A DNA stretch of 6,307 nt from an uncultured Clostridia bacterium (lineage in GTDB: Bacteria > Bacillota > Clostridia > UBA1381). The DNA lies in NCBI GenBank assembly GCA_910578235.1, contig CAJTPP010000005.1, positions 1 through 6,307 of the forward strand, in the 5' to 3' direction. The translations under genes were made by a program, and so were the position numbers. The notes under the pieces are model-generated. The model did no database searches, had not been told where the DNA came from, and saw only the letters and a program-made list of their open reading frames with translations. Numbering within the stretch: the stretch's first letter is position 1; every line of letters begins with the position of its first letter. Shown here piece after piece: positions 3,918 through 6,307 of this stretch.

Positions 3918-6307
3918 CTATTTTATAAATCCGCCGTCCGCACTTACCGCTTCGATAAGTGCATTATACAAATTGCTGTCCATATCCATAGCCGTCATAC
4001 CATTTATAAATTTCACAGCATTCTGTGAATTGTCCAACAGCTTATATACCTGTTCTTTTTTATCATTATCGTATTGCGTATGAAGTAAAATGTTAAATAT
4101 GTCTTTTTTATAATCATTGGCGGATACCGTTACTCCTCCGTCAAAGCAGATTATTACTTCATCATTTACATCCTCTATGCAAACATAAGTATCACTGTCT
4201 TTGGAATACGCTTTAAACGGGATTGCATTGTTATTTGCAGTTACGGATATTCCGTCATATGAAGATATTTTTCTAAATACAACCGTATAGCTTCGGTTAT
4301 CGGTAATAATGTTTTCACTGCCTTCAGGTCTATGGATAATAAACTTTGGTTTTTCGTTCCACTGTAATTCCATTTTCGTTTTTACACATTCACCGTTTTC
4401 ATAATTCATCGTAACTCCGTCATCCTCATAGAGCGTAAACTGATTATCCGCATATGGAAACACTTGTATTGTCATATTTTGAGGATTTCCTATATCTGTC
4501 ACATCATCAGACATCGGAATTATTCCGCCTGCCTTTACAAACACAGGTATAGTATATATATCACGATAAATCTTATAGCGCTGACCTCCGTTATACCGTC
4601 TGCCGGTAAAGAAATCAAACCATATTCCGTCCGGAATATATGTGTTGGCGCAGCCCATCTGCGTAACACAATCCACCTTAGATGTTATAGGAGACACAAT
4701 CATTTCACTTCCGAAACAATATTCATTTCGGTTGCATGTATATGCTTCATAAGATTTATCAATATAATATAACGGCGTTACAAGCGGAATACTGTCCTTA
4801 TATGCTCGGTAATTCATGGTATAAAGATATGGTATCAGCCTGTGTCTTAACCGAAGGAAATCAATCATAACGGTTTCCGATATTTTGTTATAATTCCACG
4901 GTTCTTTTGACATGAAATCATTATTCATGCTATGCAGGCGCATTATCGGTGAAAACACACCATACTGCACCCAGCGCGTAACAAGCTCATCATCACGATA
5001 TCCAAACATATGACCGCCTATATCATGACTCCACCAGCCATAGCCGATGTTTGAGGCATTCGCCGTAAAATACGGCTGAAAATCAAGTGAATCCCAAGTT
5101 ACAACAGTATCTCCCGAAAAACCGATAGGATAGCGATGACTGCCCACACCGGCATACCTTGAAAAAATCATAGCTCGTTTATTCTGACCGCACATATCCA
5201 TATAATGAAAATGATTAAGCATCCATAATGGGTCTAATCCCGGAATTTTAGTTGTATTGCCTTGCTGCCAATCCATCCACCAGAACGATACACCCTCATC
5301 CTCCATAGGTTTCAACAAGAGTTTAAAATAATTCTCCATAAATTCAGGGTCAGCAATATCAAATGCCACTGTTTCCTCATTATCAACATCTGCCCCCAGA
5401 GCTTTTGCTATTTCTTTATATCTGTCCTCATGAGCCGCAATACCCTCAGCGGGGTGCAGATTGAGCGTTACCTCCATATTTCTGTCATGCAGGAAATCCA
5501 AAAATTCTTTAGGGTTTGGGAACAAATCCTTATTCCATGAAAATCCCGTCCAGCCCGAACCGTATTTCGGGTCTATGTCCGTATAATGCCAATCCATATC
5601 GATAACAGCTACGGAAAACGGAATTCCGTATTCCGCAAATTTGAGCATAAGCTCCTTATACTCATCCTGAGTATATTTATAAAATCTGCTCCACCAGTTT
5701 CCGAGCGCAAAACGCGGTATCATAGGGGTTCTGCCTGTAAGTGTATAAAAGGCCTTTAATGCGCCTATATAATCCTCGCGGTATGCAAAAAGATATATGT
5801 CAACATTATCATTATCACGCACATCCACCCAGCCGTCATCCGCCAGAATAAGCGATTTGCTGTCATCAAGCACCGTCATGGCAGCTCCTGACATTATGCC
5901 GTTTTCGAGCTCACATTCACCGTCTATCGTGTCCAATGTCCGTGCAGTACCCTTCAGATTATACTGATTTTCACAGTAATGCCACTCATATCTCGTATCG
6001 CCATTATTACCTGCAAATCTTGCTGAAAGACTGTTTTGTGTAAATTCACCGCCATGATATGTAAGCTCCATACATTCAGTCAGTATTTTTATACTCCCGT
6101 TTCTTTCCGTTACGGAAAACTCAGGCGCTTCAAAATTACGGTTTACAACCGTCTGTGTCGCCCTGTCCTCAAATTTTCCGTCTTTGCTGTATTCCAATCT
6201 CATAAGACGGTCTGTAAGCACAGTAAATCTGTAATTTCCTCCTTGCACAACAGCTTTTACATCACTTACAGGTGTAGTCTTATATTTGTATTGTTCGCTT
6301 ATTCTTC
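3918..6307 (-). CDS. Glycoside hydrolase family 31, 5' end outside the window
   Basis: Retaining alpha-glycosidase of GH31, at least 795 residues and open to the window edge. A GTG at 6248 is in frame but lacks an RBS, and 19 more codons precede it, so it is not the true start. Numbering from that GTG: an N-terminal beta-sandwich to about 175 (NYRFTVLTDRLMRLEYS at 5-21); a TIM barrel from 180 with GNWWSRFYKYT, VIDMDWH at 215-221, WWMDWQQG at 323-330 with the expected nucleophile Asp326, FSGDTVVTWDSL at 377-388 with the likely acid/base Asp380, WWSHDIGG at 405-412 and RLHS at 437-440; then beta domains (FVKAGGIIP, LYEDDG) and an unusual helical tail from about 712. The nucleophile motif is DWQQ rather than DMNE or DFGE. 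No N-terminal signal can be judged. It probably releases glucose or xylose from oligosaccharides and feeds the downstream kinase; the specificity is uncertain. Confidence 0.94.
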   Translation of the reverse strand, partial: RISEQYKYKTTPVSDVKAVVQGGNYRFTVLTDRLMRLEYSKDGKFEDRATQTVVNRNFEAPEFSVTERNGSIKILTECMELTYHGGEFTQNSLSARFAGNNGDTRYEWHYCENQYNLKGTARTLDTIDGECELENGIMSGAAMTVLDDSKSLILADDGWVDVRDNDNVDIYLFAYREDYIGALKAFYTLTGRTPMIPRFALGNWWSRFYKYTQDEYKELMLKFAEYGIPFSVAVIDMDWHYTDIDPKYGSGWTGFSWNKDLFPNPKEFLDFLHDRNMEVTLNLHPAEGIAAHEDRYKEIAKALGADVDNEETVAFDIADPEFMENYFKLLLKPMEDEGVSFWWMDWQQGNTTKIPGLDPLWMLNHFHYMDMCGQNKRAMIFSRYAGVGSHRYPIGFSGDTVVTWDSLDFQPYFTANASNIGYGWWSHDIGGHMFGYRDDELVTRWVQYGVFSPIMRLHSMNNDFMSKEPWNYNKISETVMIDFLRLRHRLIPYLYTMNYRAYKDSIPLVTPLYYIDKSYEAYTCNRNEYCFGSEMIVSPITSKVDCVTQMGCANTYIPDGIWFDFFTGRRYNGGQRYKIYRDIYTIPVFVKAGGIIPMSDDVTDIGNPQNMTIQVFPYADNQFTLYEDDGVTMNYENGECVKTKMELQWNEKPKFIIHRPEGSENIITDNRSYTVVFRKISSYDGISVTANNNAIPFKAYSKDSDTYVCIEDVNDEVIICFDGGVTVSANDYKKDIFNILLHTQYDNDKKEQVYKLLDNSQNAVKFINGMTAMDMDSNLYNALIEAVSADGGFIK

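Noticed and set aside
6246..6248. GTG as the start of the GH31 protein
   Set aside because: The frame stays open upstream to the window edge, the extra residues look like a normal GH31 N-terminus, and no RBS precedes the GTG.

Overview
The window looks like low-GC Clostridia (Firmicutes) chromosome, possibly from a gut or plant-fibre anaerobe. The evidence is AT-rich spacers, strong AGGAGG-type ribosome binding sites, a clostridial-type large serine recombinase and a glycosidase/esterase/sugar-kinase cluster. This placement is inference from style and gene families. Every supported gene lies on the minus strand, so the window is best read from right to left.

Right part (6307 to about 1944): an apparent carbohydrate operon in the order GH31 glycosidase (5' end outside the window), alpha/beta-hydrolase of the acetylesterase type, ROK-family sugar kinase, then a strong intrinsic terminator at 1944-1990. 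The esterase and kinase genes overlap by 10 bases. The GH31 and esterase genes are separated by 145 bases holding a 115-bp inverted-repeat element that should fold in the mRNA. A plausible joint role is trimming of an alpha-linked, possibly acetylated oligosaccharide: GH31 releases a monosaccharide, the esterase removes acyl groups, and the kinase phosphorylates the sugar for glycolysis. The exact substrate cannot be read from the sequence.

Middle part (about 1943 to 829): AT-rich and without a full-size gene. It holds an 88-codon open frame with protein-like composition but no start codon (probably a gene remnant), a promoter-to-terminator unit on the minus strand that may encode a small structured RNA of about 240 nt, several short inverted and direct repeats including four GTGCA-plus-A/T-tract boxes, and a 32-codon candidate small ORF.

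Left part (828 to 1): a 42-aa small protein gene with a very good ribosome binding site, followed 74 bases later by a large serine recombinase that runs off the window edge. This looks like the start of a mobile element or its relic. A short palindrome over the recombinase -10 box and a small hairpin touching its ribosome binding site suggest tight control.

No tRNA, rRNA, CRISPR array or complete insertion sequence was seen.
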